64,000 bases of DNA from an uncultured Bacteroidales bacterium (GCA_903875045.1 CAIQUS010000173.1:1-64000), one strand, 5' to 3'; positions 8,288 to 17,855 are shown, counted from the stretch's first letter. Program-made: numbers and translations. The notes: a model not told the origin generated them from the letters alone.

Positions 8288-8704
8288 ATGAAACCAACTC
8301 ATATCGAACATCTGGGAATTGCAGTAAAAAGCCTTGATGAAAGTATTCCCTTCTATGAAAATTTACTTGGGACAAAATGTTATAATATTGAGGAAATCAT
8401 AGACCAGAGAGTGAAAACAGCCTTTTTCAGGATCGGTGAAACTAAAATTGAATTGCTGGAATCAACCGATGCAGAAGGACCGATAGGCAAATTTATTGAG
8501 AAAAGGGGAGAAGGGATACATCACATTGCGTTTGCTGTTGACAATGCCACGGATGCCCTTGCACTGGCTAAAGCCTCCGGACTTTCTTTGATTGACAACG
8601 TGGCCCGAAAGGGAGCTGAGGGCATGAATATCGGGTTCCTTCACCCAAAATCGACCCATGGTGTACTTATGGAGGTTTGCAGCAAGCAGGAATCTGGCAC
8701 TTGA
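8288..8704 (+). CDS. mce: Methylmalonyl-CoA epimerase
   Basis: Interconverts (2R)- and (2S)-methylmalonyl-CoA, linking propionyl-CoA and succinyl-CoA; in Bacteroidota this belongs to the succinate-propionate route. A VOC-fold protein of 138 residues with two beta-alpha-beta-beta-beta repeats. Likely metal ligands are the His in IEHLGIAV, the Gln in DQRVKTAF, a His in GIHHIAFAV and the Glu in LMEVC, as in known epimerases. It has its own consensus promoter. The mutase and carboxylase genes of the pathway are not in the window. Confidence 0.92.
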   Translation: MKPTHIEHLGIAVKSLDESIPFYENLLGTKCYNIEEIIDQRVKTAFFRIGETKIELLESTDAEGPIGKFIEKRGEGIHHIAFAVDNATDALALAKASGLSLIDNVARKGAEGMNIGFLHPKSTHGVLMEVCSKQESGT

Positions 8705-8739
8705 TGCAGGATTATTACTTTGTTATCTGATGTAAAATT

Positions 8740-9390
8740 ATGTTGATAATTGGTATTGCCGGGGGATCCGGTTCAGGAAAATCGACGGTTGTTAAACAGG
8801 TCATCAAACATTTGCCGAAAGAAGCGGTTACCGTTATTCCGCAGGATGCCTATTATAAGGACAATGGTCATAAATCGGCCGAAGAACGGGCAAAAATTAA
8901 TTTCGACCACCCAACCTCCATCGAGTGGGGTCTCCTTATTGCACAACTTGAAACCCTGAAAACCGGAATTCCCATTGAAATGCCCATTTATTCTTATGTT
9001 ACCTGTGCAAGAGCCAGGGATACCATCACCGTTAATCCGGCACAGGTGATCATCGTTGAGGGAATCCTGATCCTGACAAACCCCCGGTTGCGAAAAAAAA
9101 TGGATATTAAAGTTTTTGTGGATGCCGATGGCGATGACCGGCTGATGCGCATCATCAGGCGGGATCTTGAGGAACGGGGCCGCTCGTTTCAGCAGGTACT
9201 TGACCATTACGACAGTTTTGTGAAACCAATGCACCTGCAATTTATTGAGCCAACCAAACGGTATGCCGATATCATTGTCCCACAGGGCGGGCAGAACAAA
9301 GTAGCCATCGACATTCTCTCCTCCCGGATTAAAACCCATATCAACCGGGATGTTCATGAAAATAAAAAGCACAAATCAGACAATAGATGA
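8740..9390 (+). CDS. udk: Uridine kinase
   Basis: Phosphorylates uridine and cytidine with ATP or GTP in pyrimidine salvage. The 216-residue protein has the P-loop GGSGSGKST near residue 8, the PQDAYYKD segment that helps bind nucleoside, FDHPTSIEW, and VIIVEGILIL, all hallmarks of the UMP kinase/uridine kinase family. The Arg-rich RIIRRDLEERGRS is the lid. It starts 35 bases after the epimerase stop and may be cotranscribed with it. Confidence 0.93.
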   Translation: MLIIGIAGGSGSGKSTVVKQVIKHLPKEAVTVIPQDAYYKDNGHKSAEERAKINFDHPTSIEWGLLIAQLETLKTGIPIEMPIYSYVTCARARDTITVNPAQVIIVEGILILTNPRLRKKMDIKVFVDADGDDRLMRIIRRDLEERGRSFQQVLDHYDSFVKPMHLQFIEPTKRYADIIVPQGGQNKVAIDILSSRIKTHINRDVHENKKHKSDNR

Positions 9391-9429
9391 AAATGCGGGC
9401 TATTTAATGGTTGTTGTAGTAAAAATTTG

Positions 9430-9437
9430 TAAGTTTG
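9430..9437 (+). promoter_or_regulatory. -7 element upstream of the ferritin-like gene
   Basis: TAAGTTTG at 9430-9437 matches TAnnTTTG, 22 bases before the ATG. No well-spaced -33 TTTG is seen. Confidence 0.45.
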
Positions 9438-9459
9438 AAAACTCAAATACCAATATAAC

Positions 9460-9963
9460 ATGGAAACACTGAAAGCACTCGAAATTCTTAAAATGGCCAT
9501 CCTGATGGAAAAAAGAGGCCATGCCTTTTATGCAAAAGTTGCTGAACAAACCCCTGACCCGGAGATAAAACATATTTTTCTCACCATGGCTGATGAGGAG
9601 ACCAAACATGTAAAATTTCTGGCTGAGCAATATATAGGGTTCGAAAAAAACCACACATTTTTGAAAGTTGATCTGCCAGATCTTGCGAATGAGGGATTTG
9701 CCACGTTGATTCTCACCGAGGATATGAAATCAAAAATCTCTTCTGCAGGATTTGAAGCAGCTGCCATCTCTGCCGCCATCGACTTTGAAAAAAGGGCTGT
9801 TGAAGTTTATTCAAGGCAGGCGGAAGTTTCAACCGATCCGAATGAAAAGGATTTGTATCGCTGGCTGGCAGAGTGGGAGGGAGGTCACCTGAAGATTCTC
9901 AGTGACATGGACAATGAACTGAAAGAAAAGATCTGGAATGACAACCAATTCTGGCCATTCTAG
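9460..9963 (+). CDS. Rubrerythrin/ferritin-like diiron protein without rubredoxin domain
   Basis: A 167-residue four-helix bundle. Diiron ligands are suggested by EKRGHAFY (helix 1), DEETKHVKF (ExxH, helix 2), DFEKRAVEVY (helix 3) and EWEGGHLKIL (ExxxH, helix 4). No CxxC rubredoxin module follows, so it belongs to the erythrin-type ferritin-like group rather than full-length rubrerythrin. Such proteins reduce peroxide or handle iron under microaerobic stress; the electron donor is unknown. It stands alone behind its own -7 element and converges on an ABC permease. Confidence 0.85.
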   Translation: METLKALEILKMAILMEKRGHAFYAKVAEQTPDPEIKHIFLTMADEETKHVKFLAEQYIGFEKNHTFLKVDLPDLANEGFATLILTEDMKSKISSAGFEAAAISAAIDFEKRAVEVYSRQAEVSTDPNEKDLYRWLAEWEGGHLKILSDMDNELKEKIWNDNQFWPF

Positions 9964-9964
9964 G

Positions 9965-11209
9965 CTACATTCCGGTACGCATAGCTTCCACCGGATCGAG
10001 CCTTGATGCTGAAAATGCCGGCAAAATACCCGAAATCAATCCGATAATTGCGGAAACACCTATTCCAAGAATAATATTTCCCTGAGTGAGCAACAGGGTA
10101 AAATCTGTGGTATAGGAGACAATAATAGTCAGGATCAGAATGATCAGAAGACCGAAGATTCCCCCTATCAGGGAAAGAAAAATGGCTTCAAACAGAAACT
10201 GCAGCAGGATAAAATAATTTTTAGCACCCAATGCTTTCTGAATGCCGATGATGTTGGTTCGTTCTTTTACGGACACAAACATAATGTTGGCGATGCCAAA
10301 CCCTCCAACCAGGAGGGAAAATCCGCCGATAATCCAGCCAACCATGGCGATAACGCCAAACAAACTTTCAAAGCCTTTCGATATAATATCGGTTTCATTG
10401 ATGGCGAAATTATCTTCTGCAGAAGGCTTCTGCTTCCTGATCGACCGCATCAGGCCGGTAAGTTCATCACGCAATTCGTCGTTTGAAACCATGGGGTTTG
10501 CTTTTACAACAATGGTTGCATCCATCTCCTTTAAATCCACCACCGTTTTAAAAAAGTTGACTGGCAGATAAACCACTTTGTCGTTAGAGTTGCCGAAAAA
10601 ATCTTCCCCTTCTTTGGTAATCACACCGATCACCTCAATGTTCCTGCCAAAAATCTTTATTTTTTTACCGATTGGATCTCCTTCCCTGAAAAGGTCTGTC
10701 GCCAGATCAGCGCCAATAATCGCAATATTTTTTCCGCTGGCCGATTCAGTCAGAGAAAAATACCGGCCTTCAGCCAGCTCAAATTTCCACACTTTGTCAA
10801 AATCTTGTGAAACACCCATCACACCTGTATTCTCAATGTAATTATTCTGGTATTTGACGGTTTTGTTCACCTGCGCCATAAATGCAACGGCCTCCGCAAG
10901 GTTGCTTCTTTTTTCAAGTTCACGCATGTCATCCAGAGAAGTCTCCGGTCGTTGCCAGTACTTCCACCATGGATAATCTCCTCCCATCGCCCAAGGCCAT
11001 TTCTGCACATAAAGCACGTTGCTGCCCAGAGAGGCAATGCTCTTCCGGATGGCATTTTCCATGGAATCAAAAACCGTAAAAACCGAAATAACACAAAAAA
11101 TGCCGATGGTAATCCCGAGAAGAGAGAGGATTGTTCGAACCTTGTTTACTATAATCGCCTGAAATGCAAAAATATAGCTTTCACGTATTAATCGTAAGAT
11201 CAGAATCAT
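9965..11209 (-). CDS. ABC transporter permease, MacB/FtsX type
   Basis: A 414-residue permease with an N-terminal membrane helix (residues 20-45), a periplasmic MacB-like core (about 50-270) and three C-terminal helices (about 285-405). The segment GIANIMFVSVKERTNIIG with KALGAK is the FtsX-family coupling region, and the protein ends SRLDPVEAMR as these permeases do. MacB-type systems use ATP binding outside the membrane to move lipoproteins, peptides or toxins between periplasm and exterior. No ATPase partner gene is adjacent, so its partner must be encoded elsewhere. Confidence 0.87.
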   Translation of the reverse strand: MILILRLIRESYIFAFQAIIVNKVRTILSLLGITIGIFCVISVFTVFDSMENAIRKSIASLGSNVLYVQKWPWAMGGDYPWWKYWQRPETSLDDMRELEKRSNLAEAVAFMAQVNKTVKYQNNYIENTGVMGVSQDFDKVWKFELAEGRYFSLTESASGKNIAIIGADLATDLFREGDPIGKKIKIFGRNIEVIGVITKEGEDFFGNSNDKVVYLPVNFFKTVVDLKEMDATIVVKANPMVSNDELRDELTGLMRSIRKQKPSAEDNFAINETDIISKGFESLFGVIAMVGWIIGGFSLLVGGFGIANIMFVSVKERTNIIGIQKALGAKNYFILLQFLFEAIFLSLIGGIFGLLIILILTIIVSYTTDFTLLLTQGNIILGIGVSAIIGLISGILPAFSASRLDPVEAMRTGM

Positions 11210-11250
11210 GGAAGTAGGGTTTCCTAATATAAACAGTAAAGATAGATATA

Positions 11251-11340
11251 TTTACGATTGGACGATTTACGATTTATGATTTTAGCCTAAACTTTCGGCT
11301 TCCCTGAATCGTAAATCGTAATTCTTAAATCGTAAATCGA
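11251..11340. repeat. Inverted pair of 7-bp tandem repeats (TTACGAT / ATCGTAA)
   Basis: Heptads of the type TTACGAT run through about 11251-11281. Their reverse complements ATCGTAA run through about 11307-11340, separated by a spacer containing ACTTTCGGCTT. Together they can form an imperfect cruciform. The array lies between the divergent permease and purH genes. The words resemble the GAATTAC units at 51811. Confidence 0.6.
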
Positions 11341-11434
11341 TTGTTTGGTCCGGTAATTTTTGGTAACATTGCAAAGGTTCCCAAAAACGCGATTTAGACG
11401 CTCTCTTGCAGATATTGTTACAAATATACGATAT

Positions 11435-12961
11435 ATGAATGATCAGATAAAGATTAAATCCGCGCTGATTTCCGTTTATTCCAAAGAAGGAATAGAGGAT
11501 CTGGCCCGAAACCTTGAATCATACAATATTCAAATCATCTCAACAGGCGGCACCTTTGATTTCCTGAGAAGTAAGGGAATCCAGGCCACTTCTATCGAAT
11601 CACTCACATCATACCCCTCCATTCTTGGGGGCCGGGTAAAAACACTCCATCCAAAAATATTTGGCGGGATTCTCTGGCGACGCGACCAGCTCGCAGATGT
11701 TGGTGATGTCGAAAAATATGAAATCCCCTCAGTCGACCTGGTCGTTGTTGACCTTTACCCCTTTGAAAAAACTGTTGCAACAACGAACAATGAAAATGAA
11801 ATCATTGAGAAAATTGATATCGGAGGTATCTCACTGATTCGGGCAGCTGCAAAAAATTATGCCCATGTGGTAGTGGTACCTTCATCCGGTTCATATCAGT
11901 TGCTTCTGGAGATTCTTTCAAAGAACAACGGTTACACAACGCTGAGCCAGCGCCGTTCCTTTGCCGCACAGGCTTTTAACATCTCATCGCACTATGATAC
12001 CGAAATTTTTAGTTACTTCAACCGTCAGGAAAATACTCCGGCATTCAAACAAAGTATTTTGTCCTCTTTTCCGATGAGATACGGTGAAAACCCGCACCAG
12101 AAAGGAACTTTTTATGGAGACCTTGATGGTGTTTTTTCTCAGTTGCACGGCAAAGAGTTATCTTACAACAACCTCGTAGATGTAGACGCGGCCATAAACC
12201 TGATGAGTGAATTTGCCAACCCGGCTTTCGCAATAATTAAACACACAAATCCTTGCGGCTTTGCCAGCCGCCCTTTACTCAAAGACGCCTATCTTGATGC
12301 CCTGGCTTGTGATCCCGTGTCAGCCTTTGGAGGGGTCATTATTGCCAATGGGACCATACAACCGGAAACAGCCGCAGAACTTAACAAATTGTTTTTTGAA
12401 ATTTTAATTGCCGACGGGTATGAAAATGATGCACTTAATCTCTTAAAATCAAAGAAAAATAGAATAATTTTGCAAAAAAATTCGTTCGCGTTCTCACAAA
12501 GGCAATTCAAGTCCGTCCTGAATGGGGTTCTTGAACAGGAAAAGGATCTGTTATCAGAGCAAGAAACAAATTTTCAATATGTTACAAATAAAAAGCCTAC
12601 ACCGGAAGAAGCGGAGGCGTTGGTTTTTGCCAATAAAATTGTTAAACATTTGAAATCGAATACGATCGTTCTGATTAAAAACAACCAGTTGATAGGCTGC
12701 GGGATGGGTCAGACTTCACGGGTGGATGCTTTACGCCAGGCAATTATCAAGGCAACTGCCTTCGGGTTTGATACAATTGGTTCAGTAATGGCATCAGATG
12801 CCTTTTTTCCCTTTGCCGATTGTGTGGAAATTGCGCATGAAGCCGGTATCTCTGCAGTGATTCAACCAGGTGGCTCGATCAGAGATGTTGATTCTGTAAA
12901 TTACTGCAACGAACACAATATGTCCATGGTATTTACCGGGATACGACACTTTAAACATTAA
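11435..12961 (+). CDS. purH: Bifunctional AICAR transformylase / IMP cyclohydrolase
   Basis: Catalyses the last two steps of de novo IMP synthesis. The N-terminal ~190 residues are the MGS-like cyclohydrolase domain, with ALISVYSKEG, ISTGGTFDFL and GGRVKTLHPK. The C-terminal domain is the transformylase, with RYGENPHQKG, LSYNNLVDVDAA, IKHTNPCG (catalytic Lys-His) and FADCVEIAHEAG. An upstream in-frame codon at 11360 would add 25 unrelated residues, so the ATG at 11435 (508 residues, normal length) is chosen. It ends 10 bases before mreB, forming a purH-mreBCD run. Confidence 0.95.
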   Translation: MNDQIKIKSALISVYSKEGIEDLARNLESYNIQIISTGGTFDFLRSKGIQATSIESLTSYPSILGGRVKTLHPKIFGGILWRRDQLADVGDVEKYEIPSVDLVVVDLYPFEKTVATTNNENEIIEKIDIGGISLIRAAAKNYAHVVVVPSSGSYQLLLEILSKNNGYTTLSQRRSFAAQAFNISSHYDTEIFSYFNRQENTPAFKQSILSSFPMRYGENPHQKGTFYGDLDGVFSQLHGKELSYNNLVDVDAAINLMSEFANPAFAIIKHTNPCGFASRPLLKDAYLDALACDPVSAFGGVIIANGTIQPETAAELNKLFFEILIADGYENDALNLLKSKKNRIILQKNSFAFSQRQFKSVLNGVLEQEKDLLSEQETNFQYVTNKKPTPEEAEALVFANKIVKHLKSNTIVLIKNNQLIGCGMGQTSRVDALRQAIIKATAFGFDTIGSVMASDAFFPFADCVEIAHEAGISAVIQPGGSIRDVDSVNYCNEHNMSMVFTGIRHFKH

Positions 12962-12971
12962 AATTGATAAC

Positions 12972-13985
12972 ATGGGATTGTTCACAAAAGAAATAGCCAT
13001 TGACTTAGGTACAGCCAATACCATCATTATATACAATGACAAAGTAGTTGTTGATGAGCCTTCTATCGTTGCCATTGAACGCAGTTCTGGCAAAATCATT
13101 GCGGTTGGCAAAAGAGCCCAGATGATGCACGGGAAAACGCACGAGAACATCAAAACAATACGTCCGCTGAGAGGCGGGGTTATTGCCGATTTTCAGGCAG
13201 CTGAACACATGATCAGAGCGATGATCAAGATGATAGATCTTCGGAAATCATGGTTTCCCCCCGCACTGAAAATGGTTATTTGTATCCCTTCCGGGATTAC
13301 AGAGGTGGAGGAACGGGCAGTAAAAGACTCGGCTGAACAGGCTGGCGCCAAAGAAGTAAGATTGATTCATGAACCCATGGCGGCTGCCATCGGTATCGGA
13401 ATCGATGTACTTGAACCAATCGGAAATATGGTCATCGATATTGGCGGGGGTACCAGCGAAATTGCCGTGATTGCATTGGGAGGGATTGTGAACAACAAAT
13501 CAATCCGCATTGCAGGTGATGAGTTCAATGCAGACATTGAGGAATACATGCGCAAACAGCATAATATCAATGTTGGTGAACGCACCGCTGAACGCATTAA
13601 GATCGAAGTTGGCGCTGCCATTGCCGATATTGACAATCCACCACCTGATTATGCTGTGCATGGGCGCGATTTGCTTACCGGGATCCCCAAGGAGGTGATC
13701 GTAAATTATGCTGAAATTGCCCATTGCCTGGATAAATCTGTGGCGAAAATAGAAGCAGCGGTATTGAATGCACTCGAAATGACCCCTCCGGAACTGGCTT
13801 CCGATATTTTCGAAACGGGCATTTATCTCACAGGAGGAGGAGCCTTGTTGCGTGGTCTTGACAAACGGATTCACCTGAAAACAAAACTGAAAGTGCACGT
13901 GGCCGAAGATCCATTGCGTGCCGTGGCACGTGGAACCGGAATCGCATTGAAAAACTTTGACAAATTCACGTTCCTCATCAAGTAA
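12972..13985 (+). CDS. mreB: Rod shape-determining protein MreB (bacterial actin)
   Basis: An ATP-dependent cytoskeletal filament protein that guides cell-wall elongation at the inner membrane. Actin-fold signatures are clear: phosphate 1 motif IAIDLGTANT near residue 9, phosphate 2 motif DIGGGTSE near residue 157, and the adenosine motif YLTGGGALLRGL near residue 281. At 337 residues it has normal length. The short hydrophobic N-terminus MGLFTKE is typical. It is first of the mreBCD cluster, 10 bases after purH. Pbp2 and RodA, often next in this phylum, are absent here. Confidence 0.97.
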   Translation: MGLFTKEIAIDLGTANTIIIYNDKVVVDEPSIVAIERSSGKIIAVGKRAQMMHGKTHENIKTIRPLRGGVIADFQAAEHMIRAMIKMIDLRKSWFPPALKMVICIPSGITEVEERAVKDSAEQAGAKEVRLIHEPMAAAIGIGIDVLEPIGNMVIDIGGGTSEIAVIALGGIVNNKSIRIAGDEFNADIEEYMRKQHNINVGERTAERIKIEVGAAIADIDNPPPDYAVHGRDLLTGIPKEVIVNYAEIAHCLDKSVAKIEAAVLNALEMTPPELASDIFETGIYLTGGGALLRGLDKRIHLKTKLKVHVAEDPLRAVARGTGIALKNFDKFTFLIK

Positions 13986-13993
13986 GAGGTACC

Positions 13994-14827
13994 ATGCGGA
14001 ATCTTTTTTTATTTTTCCGGGAGCACTATTTTTATTTTCTTTTCCTGCTGTTGGAAACCTTTTCACTGATTCTGCTTTTCAACTACAACGAATTCCAGGG
14101 AAGTTCACTTTACGCAGTGTCTAACTCTGTTTCCGGTTCTGTGAACAGCATGTTCAACGGGATTTCTGAATACTTTTCACTCAGAAAAACCAACCGGGTG
14201 CTTATTGAAGAAATGGCCAAACTCCATTCCCGTATCCCTGAAGCATTCTATATAACTGATCGTAATGTCTTTTATAAAAAAGACTCTGTTGTAAACCTTG
14301 AATATAAATATATCAGCGCCAAGGTAATAAGTAACTCAACCAACAAGCGGAACAACTTCCTGATGATCAATAAAGGTTCAGTACATGGTATACAGAATCA
14401 CATGGGTGTAATTATCGGGAACAAAATTGTTGGCCAGGTAGTGAGTGTATCACCGCATTTCAGCTGGATCATGTCCATGCTGAACAAAGACAGCAGGATT
14501 TCAGGAAAATTTAAAAAGAACAACCAGTTGGTAAATGTTGAATGGAATGGTGGCAGTTACCGGACAGGGCAGGTCAAAGAAATACCAAAACATATTGTGA
14601 TGGTTAAAGGCGATACCATCATCACAAGCGGAAATTCTGATATTTTTCCGGAAGGATTGATGATTGGAACAATCTCCGGATTTAAAAATGCCCAGGACGA
14701 AAATTTTAACAACGGAGAAATTCTTTTTTCCACAGATTTTAACAGTCTGGGATATATTGAAGTAGTTGTTGACATGATGCGGAAAGAAAAAGAAGAATTA
14801 AAAGCATCCTTTAAACCACAGCAATGA
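13994..14827 (+). CDS. mreC: Rod shape-determining protein MreC
   Basis: Periplasmic scaffold of the elongasome. The 277-residue protein has a membrane helix at about residues 10-30, a helical linker, and a beta-rich C-terminal domain containing NFLMINKGSVHGI and GDTIITSGNSDIFPEGLMIGTI, both typical of MreC. It lies 8 bases after mreB and overlaps mreD by 4 bases (ATGA), indicating translational coupling. Confidence 0.93.
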   Translation: MRNLFLFFREHYFYFLFLLLETFSLILLFNYNEFQGSSLYAVSNSVSGSVNSMFNGISEYFSLRKTNRVLIEEMAKLHSRIPEAFYITDRNVFYKKDSVVNLEYKYISAKVISNSTNKRNNFLMINKGSVHGIQNHMGVIIGNKIVGQVVSVSPHFSWIMSMLNKDSRISGKFKKNNQLVNVEWNGGSYRTGQVKEIPKHIVMVKGDTIITSGNSDIFPEGLMIGTISGFKNAQDENFNNGEILFSTDFNSLGYIEVVVDMMRKEKEELKASFKPQQ

Positions 14828-15339
14828 CCTCCAGAACCGTATTTTTCAACATCGTCCGGTTTTTCTTCCTGATTTTTTTTCAGGTGCTGATCCTGAACCA
14901 TATCAACCTAAGAAGTTATATCAACCCTTATTTTTACATCTATTTTATTCTCTTATTGCCGTTTGATACGCCTAAATGGATACTGCTCATTGTTTCTTTT
15001 ATATTGGGGCTGAGTGTCGACATCTTTACCAATACCATCGGACTGAATGCTGCTGCCTGTGTGATGATGGCCTTTGCGCGGCCATTTGTGATCTCCGCCA
15101 TCTCTTCGGGGCCGGAATCTCTCCTGGGTGATACGCCTTCACTGAGAAACCAGGGTGTGAAATGGTTTCTTTACTATTCGGTTATCCTGATCTTTATTCA
15201 ACATTTCACCTTTTTCTTTCTGGAGATATTCCGCTTCAGTGAGTTTATAGCCACCCTGGTACGGGTACTCCTGAGCAGTGCATTCACCCTGTTACTGGTA
15301 CTTATCAGCGAATATTTAATCTATCCCAGGGGAAAATAA
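14824..15339 (+). CDS. mreD: Rod shape-determining protein MreD
   Basis: A 171-residue integral membrane protein with about five helices, overlapping the mreC stop. LNHINLRSYINPYFYIYFILLLP and the following helices match Bacteroidota MreD. It completes the mreBCD set, whose products form the membrane part of the elongation machinery. The gene ends just before a hairpin and the oppositely oriented tRNA-Cys, so the usual pbp2-rodA continuation is broken. Confidence 0.88.
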   Translation: MTSRTVFFNIVRFFFLIFFQVLILNHINLRSYINPYFYIYFILLLPFDTPKWILLIVSFILGLSVDIFTNTIGLNAAACVMMAFARPFVISAISSGPESLLGDTPSLRNQGVKWFLYYSVILIFIQHFTFFFLEIFRFSEFIATLVRVLLSSAFTLLLVLISEYLIYPRGK

Positions 15340-15366
15340 AAAACCCGTTCCTTGAAGAAACGGGTT
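15336..15366 (-). terminator. Terminator of tRNA-Cys, possibly bidirectional with mreD
   Basis: AACCCGTTCCTT (15342-15353) pairs with AAGAAACGGGTT (15355-15366), with one mismatch. The T-rich tail is on the minus-strand side, directly after the tRNA-Cys 3' end, so the main direction is minus. The same hairpin may stop mreD transcripts. Confidence 0.7.
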
Positions 15367-15369
15367 GGG

Positions 15370-15440
15370 AGGTTTCGAGCGGAGTCGAACCGCTGTGGAC
15401 GGTTTTGCAGACCGCTGCCTAGCCACTCGGCCACGAAACC
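15370..15440 (-). tRNA. tRNA-Cys (anticodon GCA)
   Basis: Acceptor stem GGTTTCG/CGAAACC, D arm, anticodon loop CTGCAAA (anticodon GCA) on a GCGGT/ACCGT stem, and T-stem AGCGG/CCGCT. The discriminator base is U, the cysteine identity element. CCA is not encoded. The T-rich terminator follows immediately. Confidence 0.95.
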
Positions 15441-15489
15441 ATGGTAAATGGGCAGCAAAAGTACAAAAAGTTTTGAAATTACGACGATT

Positions 15490-15846
15490 TCATTTTTTCC
15501 AATGGGTTTTGAAGCTTACCTGCTGCATCTTTCCACCCATCGGCGGATTAACTTTCGCAATCTTCAAATCAATGCAGGTGATGGCCGGAAATTCACGGCA
15601 AATCGCATCCAGAATACGCCTGGCAACATGTTCAAGCAAATGGGATTTCTGTTCCATCTCTTTTTTTACGCAGGTATAAAGCCCGACATAATCTGCTGTA
15701 TCCCTTAGCTGATCCGACACCTCAGAAGCAGCTGTATCAACCTCGACCTGAAGGTCGAGGATAAACCTCGTGCCGATAATCTGTTCTTCCTTAAAACAGC
15801 CATGAAATGCAAAGAATTCCATACCCTCAAGCAGTATTGTACCCAT
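15490..15846 (-). CDS. folB: Dihydroneopterin aldolase
   Basis: Cleaves 7,8-dihydroneopterin to 6-hydroxymethyl-dihydropterin in folate synthesis. The 118-residue length is normal. ILLEGMEFFAFHGCFKEE is the conserved N-terminal strand with active-site region, LLEHVARRILDAI provides the pterin-binding Glu helix, and IAKVNPPMGG carries the catalytic Lys. The gene is unlinked to other folate genes and lies behind tRNA-Cys on the same strand. Confidence 0.92.
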   Translation of the reverse strand: MGTILLEGMEFFAFHGCFKEEQIIGTRFILDLQVEVDTAASEVSDQLRDTADYVGLYTCVKKEMEQKSHLLEHVARRILDAICREFPAITCIDLKIAKVNPPMGGKMQQVSFKTHWKK

Positions 15847-15979
15847 ATTTTGTTATTTTTAAACGGTGAAATTATCAAATTCCCGTGAACCGGGGCTAAG
15901 GTTTTTTAAATTGTAGTAAGTTTGCAGATCAATCTTCTGTTCTTGGCCTGTAAACCAACTCTCTTTTACTTTCATGCCG

Positions 15980-16014
15980 GGATTTGGAATTTGGAGCTTG
16001 GAATTTGGAATTTG
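15980..16014. repeat. 7-bp tandem repeat, GAATTTG units
   Basis: Five contiguous heptads (GGATTTG, GAATTTG, GAGCTTG, GAATTTG, GAATTTG) lie in the 216-base gap between divergent folB and glnS, about 50 bases before the glnS start. The rest of the gap shows only a -7-like TAAGTTTG at 15917-15924. Confidence 0.65.
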
Positions 16015-16062
16015 AAACTTTTCATCCCGTTTTAAATAGTAATATCATTTTATTCAGAATTT

Positions 16063-17829
16063 ATGGTTGAACAAACCCTTCCGGAAGAAGAGAAAAACAC
16101 CCGGTCACTCAATTTTATTGAAGAAATTATTGAACAGGATATCAGAACAGGTGTCAACGAAAGTCGTGTCCATACAAGATTTCCGCCCGAACCCAACGGT
16201 TATCTTCACATTGGTCATGCAAAATCGATATGCCTGAATTTTGGTCTTGGTAAAAAGTATAACGGAAAAACAAACCTCCGCTTCGATGATACAAACCCTG
16301 TAAAAGAGGATGTTGAATATGTCGATAGCATCATGGAAGATGTAAAATGGCTGGGATTTGATTGGGAAGACCGTCTTTTCTATGCTTCAGATTATTTTGA
16401 GCAACTTTTTGAATATGCTTTAATTTTGATCAGGAAAGGGAGCGCGTATGTTTGCGATATGACTGCCGAGGAGATGAGTGAAACCCGCGGTACCCCCACA
16501 CGGCCGGGAAAGGAAAGCATCTTCAGAAATCGGTCGGTTGAAGAAAATACGGATCTTTTTCATCGCATGCGTGCCGGAGAATTCGAAGATGGTTCCAGGG
16601 TTCTGAGGGCCAAGATCGATATGGCCTCGCCCAACATGCACATGCGCGACCCTGTGCTTTACCGCATTCTCCATGCACACCATCACCGCACCGGCAACCA
16701 GTGGTGCATTTACCCGATGTATGATTTCGCTCACGGACAGTCCGATTCCATCGAGCGGATCACTCATTCTATTTGTACCCTCGAATTTGAAGTTCACCGG
16801 CCATTGTATGATTGGTTTATTCACGAAATTGGCATCTATGCACCGCGACAAATTGAATTTGCCAGGCTGAATGTCACCTATACGGTGATGAGCAAACGAA
16901 AATTGCTCGAATTGGTGCGAGAGGGTTATGTTAATGGCTGGGACGATCCGCGGATGCCAACCATTTGCGGTTTGCGGCGCAGGGGGTTTACCCCGGAATC
17001 GATCAGGAATTTTGCCGACATCATCGGGGTTGCCAAGCGAGACAATGTGATCGATGTAAGCCTGCTCGAATATTGTATCCGCGAAGACCTCAACAAACGT
17101 GCTAACAGGCTTATGGCTGTTCTGAACCCGGTCAAGGTAATCATTGATAATTATCCGGATGATCTGGTAGAAGAGATGGAGGCTGTTAACAATCCCGAGG
17201 ATGAATCAAAGGGAAAACGAAAAATGCCATTCTCTAAAACGCTCTTCATTGAGCGGGAAGATTTCATGGAAGACCCGCCAAACAAGTTTTTCCGGCTTGC
17301 TCCGGGCCGCGAGGTACGATTGAAGGCTGCATACATCATCCGGTGCGAAAGTGTGGTGAAGGACCCCGAAACAGGCGAAATTACCGAAATTCATTGCACA
17401 TACGATCCGCAAACCAAAAGCGGCATGCCCGAAAGCAACCGGAAGGTAAAAGGAACGCTGCACTGGGTTTCTGAAAAACAGGCCGTAAAAGCCGAAATCA
17501 GACTTTACGACCGGCTCTTTACCAAAGAAAACCCCGACGATATCGAAGAGGGAAAAACCTATAAGGATTACCTGAACGCCGATTCATTGAAAATCATCAC
17601 CGCACTGATCGAACCGGCAGTTTCAGGTTCTGCGGTTTTGGATCCCGCTGATAAATCCGCGGGTTATGAAAAGGACGGGGTGTCCGGCAAATACCAGTTT
17701 GAACGAACAGGCTATTTTTCTGTTGATAAGGATTCAACTCCGCAACACCTTGTATTTAACCGGGTGGTCCGGCTGAAAGATTCATCGTCCAAAGGTGAAA
17801 AAGTTAAAGAAAACTTTACGTTTTTGTAA
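16063..17829 (+). CDS. glnS: Glutaminyl-tRNA synthetase
   Basis: Charges tRNA-Gln directly with glutamine. A class I enzyme of 588 residues: HIGH motif in [15 protein letters not shown] near residue 47, LRFDDTNP, and KMSKS motif as VMSKRKL near residue 276. A C-terminal anticodon-binding beta-barrel follows. The eubacterial GlnRS signature RFPPEPNG separates it from GluRS, which is encoded separately at 20.4 kb. The cognate tRNA-Gln follows 26 bases after the stop. Confidence 0.96.
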   Translation: MVEQTLPEEEKNTRSLNFIEEIIEQDIRTGVNESRVHTRFPPEPNGYLHIGHAKSICLNFGLGKKYNGKTNLRFDDTNPVKEDVEYVDSIMEDVKWLGFDWEDRLFYASDYFEQLFEYALILIRKGSAYVCDMTAEEMSETRGTPTRPGKESIFRNRSVEENTDLFHRMRAGEFEDGSRVLRAKIDMASPNMHMRDPVLYRILHAHHHRTGNQWCIYPMYDFAHGQSDSIERITHSICTLEFEVHRPLYDWFIHEIGIYAPRQIEFARLNVTYTVMSKRKLLELVREGYVNGWDDPRMPTICGLRRRGFTPESIRNFADIIGVAKRDNVIDVSLLEYCIREDLNKRANRLMAVLNPVKVIIDNYPDDLVEEMEAVNNPEDESKGKRKMPFSKTLFIEREDFMEDPPNKFFRLAPGREVRLKAAYIIRCESVVKDPETGEITEIHCTYDPQTKSGMPESNRKVKGTLHWVSEKQAVKAEIRLYDRLFTKENPDDIEEGKTYKDYLNADSLKIITALIEPAVSGSAVLDPADKSAGYEKDGVSGKYQFERTGYFSVDKDSTPQHLVFNRVVRLKDSSSKGEKVKENFTFL

Positions 17830-17846
17830 AAATTGTAGTAATTTTG
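17815..17846 (+). promoter_or_regulatory. Candidate tRNA-Gln promoter inside the glnS 3' end
   Basis: TAATTTTG (17839-17846) is an exact -7 match, ten bases before the tRNA. TTTA (17815-17818), 20 bases upstream within the last glnS codons, is a one-mismatch -33. The tRNA could be made from this promoter, by glnS read-through, or both. Confidence 0.5.
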
Positions 17847-17855
17847 CACTCAGAT

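Noticed and set aside
15365-15708. Plus-strand frames covering tRNA-Cys and folB
   Set aside because: They read through a tRNA and antisense to folB.
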